Under the pieces are notes generated by a model. The model was not told the DNA's origin and did not search any database. It saw nothing but the letters and a program-made list of their open reading frames with translations. Shown here piece after piece: positions 8,896 to 19,900 of a DNA stretch of 64,000 nucleotides. Every line of letters starts with the position of its first letter. The first letter of the stretch is position 1. The stretch lies in the NCBI GenBank assembly GCA_949283125.1, contig CASDRK010000017.1:1-64000 (forward strand), written 5' to 3'. The translations under genes were made by a program, and so were the position numbers. This DNA comes from an uncultured Clostridia bacterium (GTDB taxonomy: Bacteria > Bacillota > Clostridia > Christensenellales > Borkfalkiaceae).

Positions 8896-11620
8896 AAAGT
8901 TGCTCGCAATGCTCGCCCTTTCGGCTTGCGCAGGCCTTTCGGCCGCGGCTTTTGCCGCGTGCTCGCAGGACGCCGCGCCCGGCACGGAGGGCGGCGATCA
9001 GGGCGGACAAACTCCCCCCGCAACCTATTCCATATCCTTCGATTCAAACGGCGGTTCCGCCGTGGAAGGCATAGAAGTTTCCTCCGGTCAGGCCGTCGAT
9101 CTCACAGCGTACACCTCCAGCAACGGATCCAAGGTGTTCCTCGGCTGGTATTTCGACGCCGAAACGACCGAGCGCGTGCCCTCCGTGTTTACCCCCGATT
9201 CCAGCGTCACGCTCTATGCGGGCTGGTACGAGGACAGGCAGTACACCATATCCTTCGATACGGCAGGCGGCACGCAGATAGCCGCGCAGACCTACAGGCC
9301 GGACAGCTTCATCAAGGCTCCCGAAGAGCCCGAGCGCGAAGGCTATGCCTTCGGCGGCTGGTACAAGGACCGGGCCCTTACCCGCGAATTCATCTTCACG
9401 GCAAACACCATGCCCGCGCAGGACATAACTGTGTATGCCAAGTGGATAAAGCTTTACACTCTCACCTTTTCCACCGACGGCGGCACGCAGACGGAGCCCG
9501 TAACCGTCACGGAGGGGCAGATTGTATCCGCCCCCGAAGACCCCGAAAAGGACGGCTATGTGTTCGACGGCTGGTTTGCCGACGCCGAGTGCCTTCAGCC
9601 CTTTGTTTTCGGCGCGCTCTCTGCAGACGCAACGGCATATGCCGGCTGGCACGAGCTGGAAAGGAATATTCAGATAACTCTGAACGTCAATGCGCCCGTA
9701 TCCGGCGTCGCCGTGCAGGCGCAGACCGTCACTCTCGACGAGGGAGCGGAGCTCTCCTCCGTTGCGGCCGCGCAGGAATATCTTGCCGCAGTAAATCAGT
9801 CGGCAGGAGCCGAAGTGTTTGCGTTCGGCGGCTGGTGTCTCGATGAAAACGGCGTCCGTCCATGCACCGCGGTGCCCCGCGGCGACGACGGCAAACTGCA
9901 GCTGTATGCGCACTGGATCCGCTCCGCGGCATATTGCTCCGTCACGTTCGGCGGCGAGGAGGATTCGCTTACCCTTTTCGTTGCAAAAAATGCCGCGCTC
10001 GGCGATGAACAGATAGCGGAAATAACCGAATATTACGGCGGAACTCTTCCCGCCGGATTCATTGCGCGCGACGGCGACGCGATAACCTCTCTCTCCGGTC
10101 ATGCGTTCATCAGGGACGAGTATCTCACCCCCGCGGAGCAGAGCGGTCAGGAGGAGAGCGATTTCGTGTTTGAATCGTACGGCGCGGGCTATGCGGTCGC
10201 GGGCTATAACGGCTCGGCGACTCAGGTGGTCATACCTTCGGCTTACGACGGCAGGCCCGTCACGGCCATATCCGACGACGCTTTTTCCGGCAAGTCGGCA
10301 ATAATATCTGTTGAGATACCTTCCTCGGTCGGCAGCATAGGCGCGGGCGCGTTCGACGGCTGTTCGGCTCTCGCAACCGTGTCGGGCGGCGAAAATGTTA
10401 TCGCCATAGGCGCGGGCGCGTTCGACGGTACGGCGCTGATGCAGAGCGCCGCGGACGGGCTGATTTACCTCAATTCTTCCGCCACCGCCGTGATAGGAGT
10501 GGCGGAGGGAGTGTCCGAGGCGGAACTTCCCGCGTCCGTCAGGGTCATTGCCGCGGGGGCGTTCGCGGGTTCGGACATAGTCACCGCAGACTTTGCGGCG
10601 GGCTGCACCGTTACCGAAATACCTGCCGACGCGTTTGCCGGTTGCGTAAATCTCACCTCTGTCGACCTGTCGTCCTTGCGCGTCTCCGCGATAGCGCAGG
10701 GCGCGTTCTCCGGCTGCGTTGCTCTGGAGAGCATAGAACTTCCCGAAACGGTTTCCTCCCTCGGCGCGCGCGCGTTCTACGGCTGTGCCGAGCTCCACAC
10801 CATAAACCTTGCCGGCGTGCGCACGCTCGGCGAGTATGTGTTCTCCGGCTGCGGAATAACGGCGGTGGATCTCACCGACACTACTCTTTCGTCCATGCCC
10901 CGCGGCGCGTTCTCGGACTGCGTAAGGCTTGAAACGGTGGTGCTCTCCGAATATACGACTTCCATAGGCGCCGAAGCCTTCAAGGGCTGCACCGCGCTTG
11001 TAAGGTTCACCATAAACTGCCCCGACGGCTCGCGCCTGCGCTCGCTGGGCGCCGAAGCGTTTGCCGGCTGCTCGTCGCTCGACACCGTCATCCTGTTTGT
11101 CGGTCAGTCCGGCTCGGGCATAGCGTTCATCGCTTCCGACTGCTTCAGCGGCTGCGCTTCCGATCTGGCCGTGTTCGTGGAGGACGGCCGTCCCGCCTAC
11201 GACAAGACGAGCGAGTGGTACGTTGAAGAGGACGACGCCATGATGACCTATGCCGAAATTTATTCCGCGAAGTATCAGGGAACGACCTTCCTTGCGGCCG
11301 ATATGGTTGCGCCCGTGCTCAAAGTCGGCGCAACGTCCGTCCGCGTCACCGTCGCGGACGTAAGCGCGCAGACCGACCTGCTCGCGCTGATAAAGGCATT
11401 CGGTCTCACCGTTTCCGACAACGTCACGGCGGCGGAGGACATAGCCGTGTCCGTGGATTCGGTGACTTATATAGCCGGCGGCGAGCAGACCGAGCTGGAC
11501 GTCGCGGCCGACGGACTCTACGATCTCACAGGCTACGGCGAGTACAAAGTTTATCTCACGGCCCGCGACCGCTTCGGGAATTCCGCTTCGGCAGTCGTGT
11601 CCGTTCTTGTCACAAAATGA
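8888..11620 (+). CDS. InlB B-repeat / BspA leucine-rich-repeat lipoprotein
   Basis: 910 residues. I chose the ATG at 8888 because AGGAGGAGG lies just upstream and the next residues form a clean lipoprotein signal with Cys25 (lipobox FAAC). The gene overlaps the protease stop by 8 bases, so the two are translationally coupled. About residues 45-258 hold Listeria-Bacteroides (Flg_new/InlB B) repeats with the typical pattern of F.T.GG, then GY.F.GWY, then T.YA.W, and a degenerate copy follows to about 345. LRR_5/BspA repeats occupy about 411-770. The C-terminus (about 800-910) looks like an Ig-type bacterial domain. These are extracellular binding modules; no catalytic site is visible. It is likely a surface-anchored partner or adhesin expressed with the protease. 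Confidence 0.85.
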   Translation: MNKKLLAMLALSACAGLSAAAFAACSQDAAPGTEGGDQGGQTPPATYSISFDSNGGSAVEGIEVSSGQAVDLTAYTSSNGSKVFLGWYFDAETTERVPSVFTPDSSVTLYAGWYEDRQYTISFDTAGGTQIAAQTYRPDSFIKAPEEPEREGYAFGGWYKDRALTREFIFTANTMPAQDITVYAKWIKLYTLTFSTDGGTQTEPVTVTEGQIVSAPEDPEKDGYVFDGWFADAECLQPFVFGALSADATAYAGWHELERNIQITLNVNAPVSGVAVQAQTVTLDEGAELSSVAAAQEYLAAVNQSAGAEVFAFGGWCLDENGVRPCTAVPRGDDGKLQLYAHWIRSAAYCSVTFGGEEDSLTLFVAKNAALGDEQIAEITEYYGGTLPAGFIARDGDAITSLSGHAFIRDEYLTPAEQSGQEESDFVFESYGAGYAVAGYNGSATQVVIPSAYDGRPVTAISDDAFSGKSAIISVEIPSSVGSIGAGAFDGCSALATVSGGENVIAIGAGAFDGTALMQSAADGLIYLNSSATAVIGVAEGVSEAELPASVRVIAAGAFAGSDIVTADFAAGCTVTEIPADAFAGCVNLTSVDLSSLRVSAIAQGAFSGCVALESIELPETVSSLGARAFYGCAELHTINLAGVRTLGEYVFSGCGITAVDLTDTTLSSMPRGAFSDCVRLETVVLSEYTTSIGAEAFKGCTALVRFTINCPDGSRLRSLGAEAFAGCSSLDTVILFVGQSGSGIAFIASDCFSGCASDLAVFVEDGRPAYDKTSEWYVEEDDAMMTYAEIYSAKYQGTTFLAADMVAPVLKVGATSVRVTVADVSAQTDLLALIKAFGLTVSDNVTAAEDIAVSVDSVTYIAGGEQTELDVAADGLYDLTGYGEYKVYLTARDRFGNSASAVVSVLVTK

Positions 11621-11670
11621 TAATTTTCCGCCGCCGCGGGCATTAATATCGCAGGCGGCGGGGCTATCGC

Positions 11671-11699
11671 TTGACTTAGTTTGCGCTATCTATTATAAT
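11671..11699 (+). promoter_or_regulatory. Sigma-A promoter for the 11804 lipoprotein gene
   Basis: TTGACT (11671-11676) and TATAAT (11694-11699) are separated by exactly 17 bases. It lies 105 bases before the TTG start of the next gene. Confidence 0.75.
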
Positions 11700-11803
11700 A
11701 GTGTATATATCCGCTCTGACGCGGCCGCTTCGCGGCTCGTTCCGCGGCGGGTACTGCAAAAGCAAAACGGGGCAGTTTCGCCCGCAACAGGGAGTCTTTC
11801 GCT

Positions 11804-13132
11804 TTGAAAAGAATCAACCTACACAAACGCAATTTATTTCTGATTATTTTTGCGCTGTTTGCCGCGGTGTTCATGGCATGCGCGCTTTCGGCATGTTCTG
11901 ACGAAGGCGAAGAGGAGCGCTTGCTTTCCGAAGGCTATGTGCACCTCGTCACGTACGACGGCGCCGGCGGCGACTTCGACAGCGTGCAGACCGGTGTGCA
12001 GGGCAAGATGGAAGTGCGCGTAAAGGACGGCTCGCTCACCGTAAAGCCCGGCTACAAGCCGTCGGGCGCGGGCAGCAGGGACTATGTCCCCGTCCCCACA
12101 AAAACGGGCTATTTCGTCGCCGGCTGGCAGCTTGTCGAGTTCGACGACGAAGGCAACGTCGTCTCCGCGCGCGACTGGAATTTTTCTTCAGATAAGGTCA
12201 CTTCGGATATAACCATCCGCGCTCTGTGGAAGAAGGAAGTCACGCTCAACATAAACGCCGTGATAGACGGCGAGGTCGTCAATCTTCGTGCCCTGTCGCC
12301 CATGGAGCAGGGACAGCCGTTCATAGGCAGCCTGTACAACGCCACCGGCTCCGGCGCATACGTTCTCACGCCCGACAATCTGAACGTCAACTTCTCTACG
12401 GTCAGCGTGAACGACAAGGATTACACTCTGCTCGGCTTCTACTGGCTGGACGAAAACAATGTGCGCACCGACCTTACCGTCGAAAACGCCGTGTTCAGTC
12501 AGACCGAGGAGGAGATGACAATCTACGCCGACGTTATCGAAGGCGAGTACGTGATGGTAACGCAGGACGCCGTTGACAGAGGTCTCGAACTCGAAGAAGA
12601 CAGCATGTGGTACATTCTGGAAGACGTCGATTTCGGCATGGCTTATCCCAAAAACTCCATCGACCACTACAACGCGGACAGCTGGAGCGCTCTGCAATCC
12701 TTCTCCGGCAGCATAATCGGCAACGGTCACACCGTAAAGGGCGTCTGGGTAAAGAGCGAAGTTACGGCGCTGAATACCCGACTCACTCACTCCATATTCG
12801 GCGAAATGAGCGGCAGGGTGGAGGACGTCAGGTTTGAATCCGTGGAACTCACGGTATTCTCGCTGTACAGCTCCCCGGCTTCTACGGTCACGGTCAGCGC
12901 GGCGCTGCTCGCAACCGATATCGCCGCGGGCGCGGGCTTTGAAAACGTCACTCTTTCCGACTGCTCGATAAGCGTCGTCAACGCTTCCACCGAAAACGCC
13001 GGTCAGACCATAACAAGGTTTGTCTGCAACATAGCGCAGGGCGGGCTTTGGATAAACGCCCCCGCGGGCGACGCGGGCGCCGTCGGCGAAGTTTCAAGCG
13101 AGTTCAAAATGGATATGGACATCCGCCGCTGA
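11804..13132 (+). CDS. Secreted lipoprotein with one InlB-like repeat and a GLUG/beta-helix-like region
   Basis: 442 residues. The start is TTG with AGGGAG upstream, giving a lipoprotein signal with Cys31 (lipobox LSAC). Residues about 45-145 resemble a divergent InlB B-repeat, with a GY...AGW core and an ending in ...RALWKK. Residues about 290-430 contain patterns such as IGNGHTVKGVW and FGEMSGRVEDVRFES, as seen in GLUG-type beta-helix surface proteins. No enzyme motif is visible. It has its own consensus promoter and lies between the protease pair and the peptide importer. The role is unknown; surface binding is likely. Confidence 0.75.
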   Translation: MKRINLHKRNLFLIIFALFAAVFMACALSACSDEGEEERLLSEGYVHLVTYDGAGGDFDSVQTGVQGKMEVRVKDGSLTVKPGYKPSGAGSRDYVPVPTKTGYFVAGWQLVEFDDEGNVVSARDWNFSSDKVTSDITIRALWKKEVTLNINAVIDGEVVNLRALSPMEQGQPFIGSLYNATGSGAYVLTPDNLNVNFSTVSVNDKDYTLLGFYWLDENNVRTDLTVENAVFSQTEEEMTIYADVIEGEYVMVTQDAVDRGLELEEDSMWYILEDVDFGMAYPKNSIDHYNADSWSALQSFSGSIIGNGHTVKGVWVKSEVTALNTRLTHSIFGEMSGRVEDVRFESVELTVFSLYSSPASTVTVSAALLATDIAAGAGFENVTLSDCSISVVNASTENAGQTITRFVCNIAQGGLWINAPAGDAGAVGEVSSEFKMDMDIRR

Positions 13133-13195
13133 CATGCGTCTTACGCTTAAATATATAAATCATTCACTGTCATAAACTTTACAGGAGGACAATCA

Positions 13196-15883
13196 ATGAA
13201 ATCAAAATGGCTCAAGCTGGCATGCATAGGCCTTGCGACCTGCGTGGCTCTGCCCTTTGCGGCGGCGTGCAGCCCCGAACAGGCGCTCAGCAACGAGGAC
13301 CGCGCCCTCAAGATAACTTCCGGCGACTTTGACGGCGTGTTCAATCCCTTCTTCGCAACGTCCGCATACGACAGCACGATAGTAGGGCAGACCCAGATAT
13401 CCATGATCGGAGCCGACGACGAAGGCGTAAACGTCACTTACGGCGTGAACGAGCCCGTCGTTACGCTCGACTACAAGGAGACCATGTACACGGCCAGCGG
13501 CGCCGAAACGCCCGACGGCAATCAGGCGGATAAGACGGTATACCAGTTCGTCATCAAAAACGGCATACTCTTCTCCGACGGCGTCCCCCTCACCGCGCAC
13601 GACGTGCTCTTCAACATCTACATGTATCTCGACCCCAACTATACCGGCTCGAATACCATGTACTCTACGGATATTCAGGGCCTTCAGGCCTATCTCGCTC
13701 AGGACCCTCAGGCAGACGAAGACAGTCTGAGCGCCATGAATACCACCTTCAACACGATGGCCAACCTCCGTATAGAAGCCATCATAAGGTACTGCTCCGT
13801 TTCGGGTTACACCGAACAGCAGAAACAGGACGCCATCGATCAGTACAACAGCTTCCGCCGCGGAGTGTTTGAAGACTATGACGCAAGCAACGGCACTGAC
13901 TTTGCGGACAGCTACGACGCCTACGACGTCGGCAGTGCGGACGACGAGTCCAACAGCATTTTGAGCGACCTTAAAAAGATACGCGAGCAGTTCCGCGCCG
14001 ACCTCGAAAGCACCTATAACGGCATCGACATGACCTCGTATCAGAACGAGTACTCCTTCGACTCCAACAAGCCCTGGCAGGCCTTCTTCTACGAAACGGG
14101 TCTCATCGAGCGCCAGTATAAGCCAGGCGCGAACAATGTCCCCATCTATGAAAAGGACTCCAACGGCAAGTATATTATGAACTGGGCCAATATAGCCGCA
14201 GACTATACTGCCGATTCGGAAATTTCAAAGGAGGAGGCAATAGAGTACGTATATAACTATTACTCCCGCGAAAATTCTTCCAATCAGTCGGGCATCATAG
14301 ACATCCTCACCATGTTCACCACCGGCACCACCATGTCTACCGTATTTGCCGGCGACGACAAGGAGATGTATTACGACGCCATAGGCATGGCGGTAAAGAG
14401 CATAAGCGGCATAAAGATAAAGGACGCGTCCGAATTCAACGGCAGCACTCAGTATGGCGTCGGCGAATACGACATGCTGGAGATAACCATAAACGGCGTA
14501 GACCCCAAGGCCAAGTGGAACTTTGCCTTCACCGTTGCGCCCATGCACTACTACAGCACGCCCGAACTCACTGCCGCCGCAATGGCGGACGAGGACTACA
14601 GCGAACACTTTGGCGTTGAGTTCTCCTCCAACACGTTCATGAATTTCGTAAAATCGCGCAACTCCGTTCCCGTGGGCGCCGGCGTATATCAGGCCTCCAC
14701 GCAGAACGATCAGACGTTCAAGTGGGAAACCGACGCCAACGGCAATCAGACGGCGGATTCCAGCGCGTCGCTGCAGGCCGTCGCCGACGGTTTCAGAAGC
14801 AGCGGTATAGTTTATCTGCTGCGCAATGATCATTTCTACACCACCGGCGGAAACATAGAGGAGGTGTACAACGCAAAGATAAAGCACCTCAACTATCAGG
14901 AAACCTCCACCATAAACATGGTGACTTCCATCGTCAACGATCAGGTCGACATATCCGACCCCAGCGCCAGCATCGAAAACGTCAGCGCCGTCAATCAGCA
15001 AAGCAAACTCACCACGGTGACGATCGAAACTTCGGGCTATGGCTACATCGGCTTCAACGCCAAGTTCATAAACGATATCGATGTCCGCCGCGGCCTTATG
15101 ACCGTAATGAACGTAGGCCTCGTAAAGGCATATTACGGCGACCTTGCATACGAGCTTTACCGCCCGTTCTCCACAACCAGCTGGGTGTATGAAGCAAATT
15201 CCAAGGCCGGTCTTGACAAGTGGAACCCCAAAGCCTATTACCCCTACGACGAAAACGGCGTTGCGGCCGGTGAATATTTTACAGATGCTGGCTATACCAG
15301 AACGGCCAACGGCTGGGTAAACAGCGCGGGCGAAGTGCTGGAATTCACATTCACCATTGCCGGCGAAACCGACGACCACCCCGCCAATCCCGTATTCCTC
15401 AATGCCGTTGCGGTGCTCAACAAGATAGGCGTTAAGGCCACGATAGTCACCGACGGCCGTGCGCTCTACAAGCTGGCAAGCGGCGACCTCGAGATCTGGG
15501 GCGCTGCATGGCAGTCCTCGCTCGACCCCGACATGTATCAGGTCTATCACAAGGACAGCCGCGCGACTTCCGTCCTCAACTGGGGCTACGACTATCTGAT
15601 CACCCAGAACAAGGCGAGCGCCGAAGAAATTAAGATAATCAACGATCTCAGCGACCTCATAGACGAGGGCCGCGAGTATCTGGATGAGGGTCAGCGCGCC
15701 AAAGTCTACCGCGAAGCCGCGGAAAAGGTAATGGAGCTCGCCATCGAACTTCCCCTCTACCAGAGGTACGACATCTACGTCTACAACAATCAGGTTCTGG
15801 ACAAAAATTCGCTCTATCCCGAACCCACCGCATACATGGGTCCCTTTTCGGAGATCTGGAAGGTAAGCTACATCGGTAACTGA
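13196..15883 (+). CDS. oppA: Oligopeptide ABC transporter substrate-binding lipoprotein (family 5)
   Basis: 895 residues, with an AGGAGG site close to the ATG. The lipoprotein signal ends at Cys25 (lipobox FAAAC). The sequence is that of SBP_bac_5 proteins: an N-terminal FNPFFATSAYDS region, then VTYGVNEPV, FVIKNGILFSDGVPLTAHDVLFN in the usual place, and a C-terminal lobe with DVRRGLMTVMN and LYQRYDIYVYN. It is longer than typical OppA (about 540-600 residues) because of an insert after the first lobe, rich in acidic residues and roughly residues 150-330. It captures peptides outside the cell and delivers them to the permeases encoded immediately downstream. The exact ligand cannot be told; oligopeptides are the default. 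Confidence 0.9.
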   Translation: MKSKWLKLACIGLATCVALPFAAACSPEQALSNEDRALKITSGDFDGVFNPFFATSAYDSTIVGQTQISMIGADDEGVNVTYGVNEPVVTLDYKETMYTASGAETPDGNQADKTVYQFVIKNGILFSDGVPLTAHDVLFNIYMYLDPNYTGSNTMYSTDIQGLQAYLAQDPQADEDSLSAMNTTFNTMANLRIEAIIRYCSVSGYTEQQKQDAIDQYNSFRRGVFEDYDASNGTDFADSYDAYDVGSADDESNSILSDLKKIREQFRADLESTYNGIDMTSYQNEYSFDSNKPWQAFFYETGLIERQYKPGANNVPIYEKDSNGKYIMNWANIAADYTADSEISKEEAIEYVYNYYSRENSSNQSGIIDILTMFTTGTTMSTVFAGDDKEMYYDAIGMAVKSISGIKIKDASEFNGSTQYGVGEYDMLEITINGVDPKAKWNFAFTVAPMHYYSTPELTAAAMADEDYSEHFGVEFSSNTFMNFVKSRNSVPVGAGVYQASTQNDQTFKWETDANGNQTADSSASLQAVADGFRSSGIVYLLRNDHFYTTGGNIEEVYNAKIKHLNYQETSTINMVTSIVNDQVDISDPSASIENVSAVNQQSKLTTVTIETSGYGYIGFNAKFINDIDVRRGLMTVMNVGLVKAYYGDLAYELYRPFSTTSWVYEANSKAGLDKWNPKAYYPYDENGVAAGEYFTDAGYTRTANGWVNSAGEVLEFTFTIAGETDDHPANPVFLNAVAVLNKIGVKATIVTDGRALYKLASGDLEIWGAAWQSSLDPDMYQVYHKDSRATSVLNWGYDYLITQNKASAEEIKIINDLSDLIDEGREYLDEGQRAKVYREAAEKVMELAIELPLYQRYDIYVYNNQVLDKNSLYPEPTAYMGPFSEIWKVSYIGN

Positions 15884-15920
15884 CGCTGACAAGCGCCTGC
15901 CGTAAGGCAACGGAGTCACA

Positions 15921-16922
15921 ATGGTAAAATATATTGTAAAAAGATTGCTTCTCTGCGTTCTGATACTGTTCGGCGTTTCCGTAATTCTGTACGCGCTCTT
16001 AAGGTGCATACCCGGCGACTATGTAACGTATAAGTTCGGCAACAACCCCAACGTATCAAATTCCACGGAGAAGCTGGAGCAGATGAGGAAGATCTACGGT
16101 CTGGATACCGACATCTTCACCGGCTATTTCAGGTGGTTGTTCGGCGATCCCGAAAGGGGCACGCGCGGCGCGATCCTCTTCGACTTCGGCAATTCGTTCC
16201 TGTACGATAAGCCCGTCACGGAGGTAATATCCGACTACATGTGGGTATCCTTCCTCCTCACGCTCGTAAGCCTTCTGATATACTATCCCCTCGCGGTGTT
16301 CCTCGGCACGCGCGCGGCCGTCAAGCAGTACGGTGCGTTCGACTACGCCACCACCGTGCTCACCATGATAGGCATATCCTTCCCGTCGTTCTTCTTCTCG
16401 GCCATAGTCGTAAAGATATTCGTCAACGACCTCGGCTGGTTTGAAACGGGTCTGACTACGCCCGGTCTCATCAACGTCTCCGGCTGGGAGCTGTTCTGGA
16501 ATCAGGCATGGCACCTCGTGCTGCCCATTCTGGTGGTGGTGGTGCTCAGCATAGGCTCCATCATGCGCTACACGCGCACGAACATGCTCGAGGTGCTCAA
16601 CGCGGACTATATCCGCACCGCGCGCGCCAAGGGTCTCTCCGAAAAATCTGTGGTTTACAAGCACGCCTTCAAAAACACCATGATCCCCATGGTCACGGTG
16701 CTTGCGGGTCTGCTGCCCGGTCTTTTCGGCGGCTCCATGATACTCGAGGACTACTTCGATATCCCCGGTATAGGCAGCATAGCGCTCTATGCCACCAATT
16801 CCGGCGACATACCCTTTGTAATGGGTTACAACATGTTTCTCGCCATGCTCACCGTTCTGGGCATGCTGCTCACCGACATAATGTACGTCGTGGTCGACCC
16901 GCGCGTAAAGATCACCGATTAG
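15921..16922 (+). CDS. oppB: Oligopeptide ABC transporter permease, OppB/DppB type
   Basis: 333 residues with about six membrane helices. It starts with the classic VKYIVKRLLLCVLILFGVSVILYALLRCIPGD opening of OppB-family permeases (shown only as a description of the family pattern: basic start, first helix, then R-x-x-PGD). The cytoplasmic EAA loop is clear (about 230-250, DYIRTARAKGLSEKSV). It lies 37 bases after the binding protein gene and 11 before the next permease, so it belongs to the same operon. It forms half of the membrane channel with the OppC-type protein. Confidence 0.93.
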   Translation: MVKYIVKRLLLCVLILFGVSVILYALLRCIPGDYVTYKFGNNPNVSNSTEKLEQMRKIYGLDTDIFTGYFRWLFGDPERGTRGAILFDFGNSFLYDKPVTEVISDYMWVSFLLTLVSLLIYYPLAVFLGTRAAVKQYGAFDYATTVLTMIGISFPSFFFSAIVVKIFVNDLGWFETGLTTPGLINVSGWELFWNQAWHLVLPILVVVVLSIGSIMRYTRTNMLEVLNADYIRTARAKGLSEKSVVYKHAFKNTMIPMVTVLAGLLPGLFGGSMILEDYFDIPGIGSIALYATNSGDIPFVMGYNMFLAMLTVLGMLLTDIMYVVVDPRVKITD

Positions 16923-19900
16923 GAGAAGGCACAATGGATGAAATGAACAAAGAAGGCGTCATGGAAGAAGCTTACGAGCTCTCCGTTGAAGACGCCTGCC
17001 GGCAAACTCCGCCCGAAGAGCCCTCTCCCCGTCCCGAAAGCGAAGAGGAGGAGATGACCTCCATTGCGGACAACGTGCGCGCGTTGAGTCCTACGCAGCT
17101 TGTTTTAAAGCGCTTTTTCCGTTCAAAGCTGTCCGTGATCGGGCTTGCGATGATAATCTTTCTGTTTGCGTTCTGCTGGATAGGTCCGCTGTTCTCGCCC
17201 TACGGCGAAAACGCAATGGCGGAGGGCAAGGGTGAAACCGTTATCGTGACCGAGCTCGTCGTCCGCCCCGAAGAGGGCGAGGACTTCGAGCCCTACTCCG
17301 TGTACATCGTCAGGCGCACGCAGGACGTCCTCGACACCAACGCGCTCCCTTCGGCCGACCACTGGCTGGGCACCGACGGCGAGGGCAGGGATATCCTCAC
17401 CAGAGTAATGTACGGCGGCAGGGTCTCGCTCACTCTCAGCTTTATCGTCGTCATTCTGGAAGCCGTGATAGGCATAGTGCTCGGCGGCATCGCCGGCTAC
17501 TTCGGCAAGTGGGTGGATACGCTGATAATGCGTATAATCGATATTTTCAACTGTATTCCCACGCTGCCGCTGCTGCTTATCATCGGCGCGGTGCTCGACG
17601 GCGCAAAGGTGGACCCCAACGTACGAATATACTTCATGATGGTATTCTTGACTTTGCTCGGCTGGACGGGCATAGCAAGGATAGTCAGGGGGCAGATACT
17701 TTCCCTGCGCGAGCAGGAGTTCATGGTCTCCGCCACGGCGAGGGGCATTTCCACTTCGCGCAAGATATTCCGTCACCTCGTGCCCAACGTCATGCCGCAG
17801 CTCATCGTGTCCATGACGCTCGGTCTCGGTTCGGTAATTTTAATGGAAGCTTCGCTTTCATATCTCGGTCTGGGCGTTCCGCTCACAAGCGCTTCGTGGG
17901 GCGGCATGCTCAACGACATAAAGAACCCGTTGCTTCTTTCCAACTACATCAATCAGTGGGTGCCGCCCGGACTGTGCGTTGTGTTCGCGGTGCTCGGCTT
18001 CAACTTCGTCGGCGACGGACTGCGCGACGCGTTCGACCCCAAAGCAAAAAGGTAAGAGTGTAAAATGTTATTCAAAAAGCAAGATAAAACTCAATCGCAG
18101 GGCGAAAAAACCAAGCCGGCGGTCAAGGGCAATCCCCATTACCTTTCGGCAAGGGAATCGCGCGAGATCGCGAAGAGTAACGCCCGCATAGTACGCGAGC
18201 TTGAAAGGAAGAAGAGACAGAAAGTCGACGAAAGCGCCTACATCTGCGAAATGCAGGATAATAACAACATCGTCGAGTTCGACGACCTTCATACCTACTT
18301 CTTTACCGACGCGGGCGTTGCAAAGGCCGTCGACGGCGTAACCTTTTCCATACCCAAGGGGGCTACCGTCGGCGTGGTGGGCGAATCGGGTTGCGGCAAG
18401 TCCGTCACCAGCCTTTCGCTCATGCAGCTCGTTCAGGCCCCGCAGGGTCAGATAGTTTCGGGCTCCATACGTTTCAATCTGGGCGACAAGGCGTACGACA
18501 TCGCCAAGATGCCCATGAACGAAATGCGCAAGATACGCGGCAAAAACATTGCCATGATCTTTCAGGAGCCCATGACCAGTCTCAACCCCGTGTTCCGCGT
18601 GGGCTATCAGCTCGACGAAATGGTGCTTCTGCACACGGGTTGCACAAAAGAGGAGGCCAAGGCGCACAGCATAGAAATGCTGAAGCTCGTCGGCATAGCC
18701 GCACCCGAGCGCGTGTATTCCTGCTACCCGCACGAGCTTTCGGGCGGCATGCGCCAGCGCGTCATGATAGCCATAGCCCTTTCGTGCGACCCCAGACTTA
18801 TAATAGCCGACGAACCCACCACCGCGCTCGACGTCACCATACAGGCGCAGATTCTCGACCTTCTGCGCGAGATAAAGGATAAGATAGACGGTTCGATAAT
18901 GCTCATAACGCACGACCTCGGCGTCATTGCCGAAATGGCCGATTACGTTGTGGTAATGTACGCCGGCAGGGTCATCGAAACGGGCACCACAGCGGAGATA
19001 TTCCGCAATCCTCTGCATCCCTATACTATAGGCCTGCAAAAGAGCAAACCGGTCGTCGGCCGCAAGATAGACAGGTTGTACAACATCCCCGGTCAGGTAC
19101 CCAATCCCATAGACATGCCTAACTTCTGCTACTTCAAGGACAGGTGCGACAGGTGCATCGAAAAGTGCAACGGCGACTACCCCGCATTCGTGCAGGTCTC
19201 GCCCACGCACCGCGTGTCCTGCTATCTGTATGAAGGGACGGAGCAGGCGGGCAAAGGAGGTTCCGATGAGTGAACAGACCTTGAATAATCGCGACGAAAC
19301 GGTAGTGGAGATGCTTCCCGCAGAGGCCGCCGCGCCCGCGTCCGAGCCGGACGCAGTCCTGCCCGCGGAACAGCCCGTAGCGGAGGAACCGCTCGATCCC
19401 GAAGCTCTCCTCGAAGTCAGACATCTCAAAAAATATTTCCCCGCCAAAAAGGATTTCTTCGGTCGTCCGGTCTCGTTCGTCAAGGCTGTGGACGACGTAA
19501 GCTTCAAAATCAGACCCGGCACAACGCTCGGCATAGTCGGCGAATCGGGTTGCGGCAAAACAACTCTCGGCCGCACCATTCTCCGCCTTCAGCCCGCGAC
19601 CGACGGTCAGATATTCTTTGACGGCAAGGACATCAATATACTTAAAACGGCCGAAATGAACGCTCTGCGTCCGCAGATGCAGATAATTTTTCAGGATCCC
19701 TATTCCAGCCTTTCGCCCAGAATGCCCATAGGCGAAATAATAGGCGAGGCGGTGGTGCAGCACAAGCTTGTGCCCAAGTCCGACGTCAAGGATTACGTGC
19801 TGGGGGTCATGAAGAACTGCGGCCTGCCCTATCATTACTACGAACGCTACCCGCACGAGTTTTCGGGCGGTCAGCGTCAGCGCATCTGCATAGCTACCGC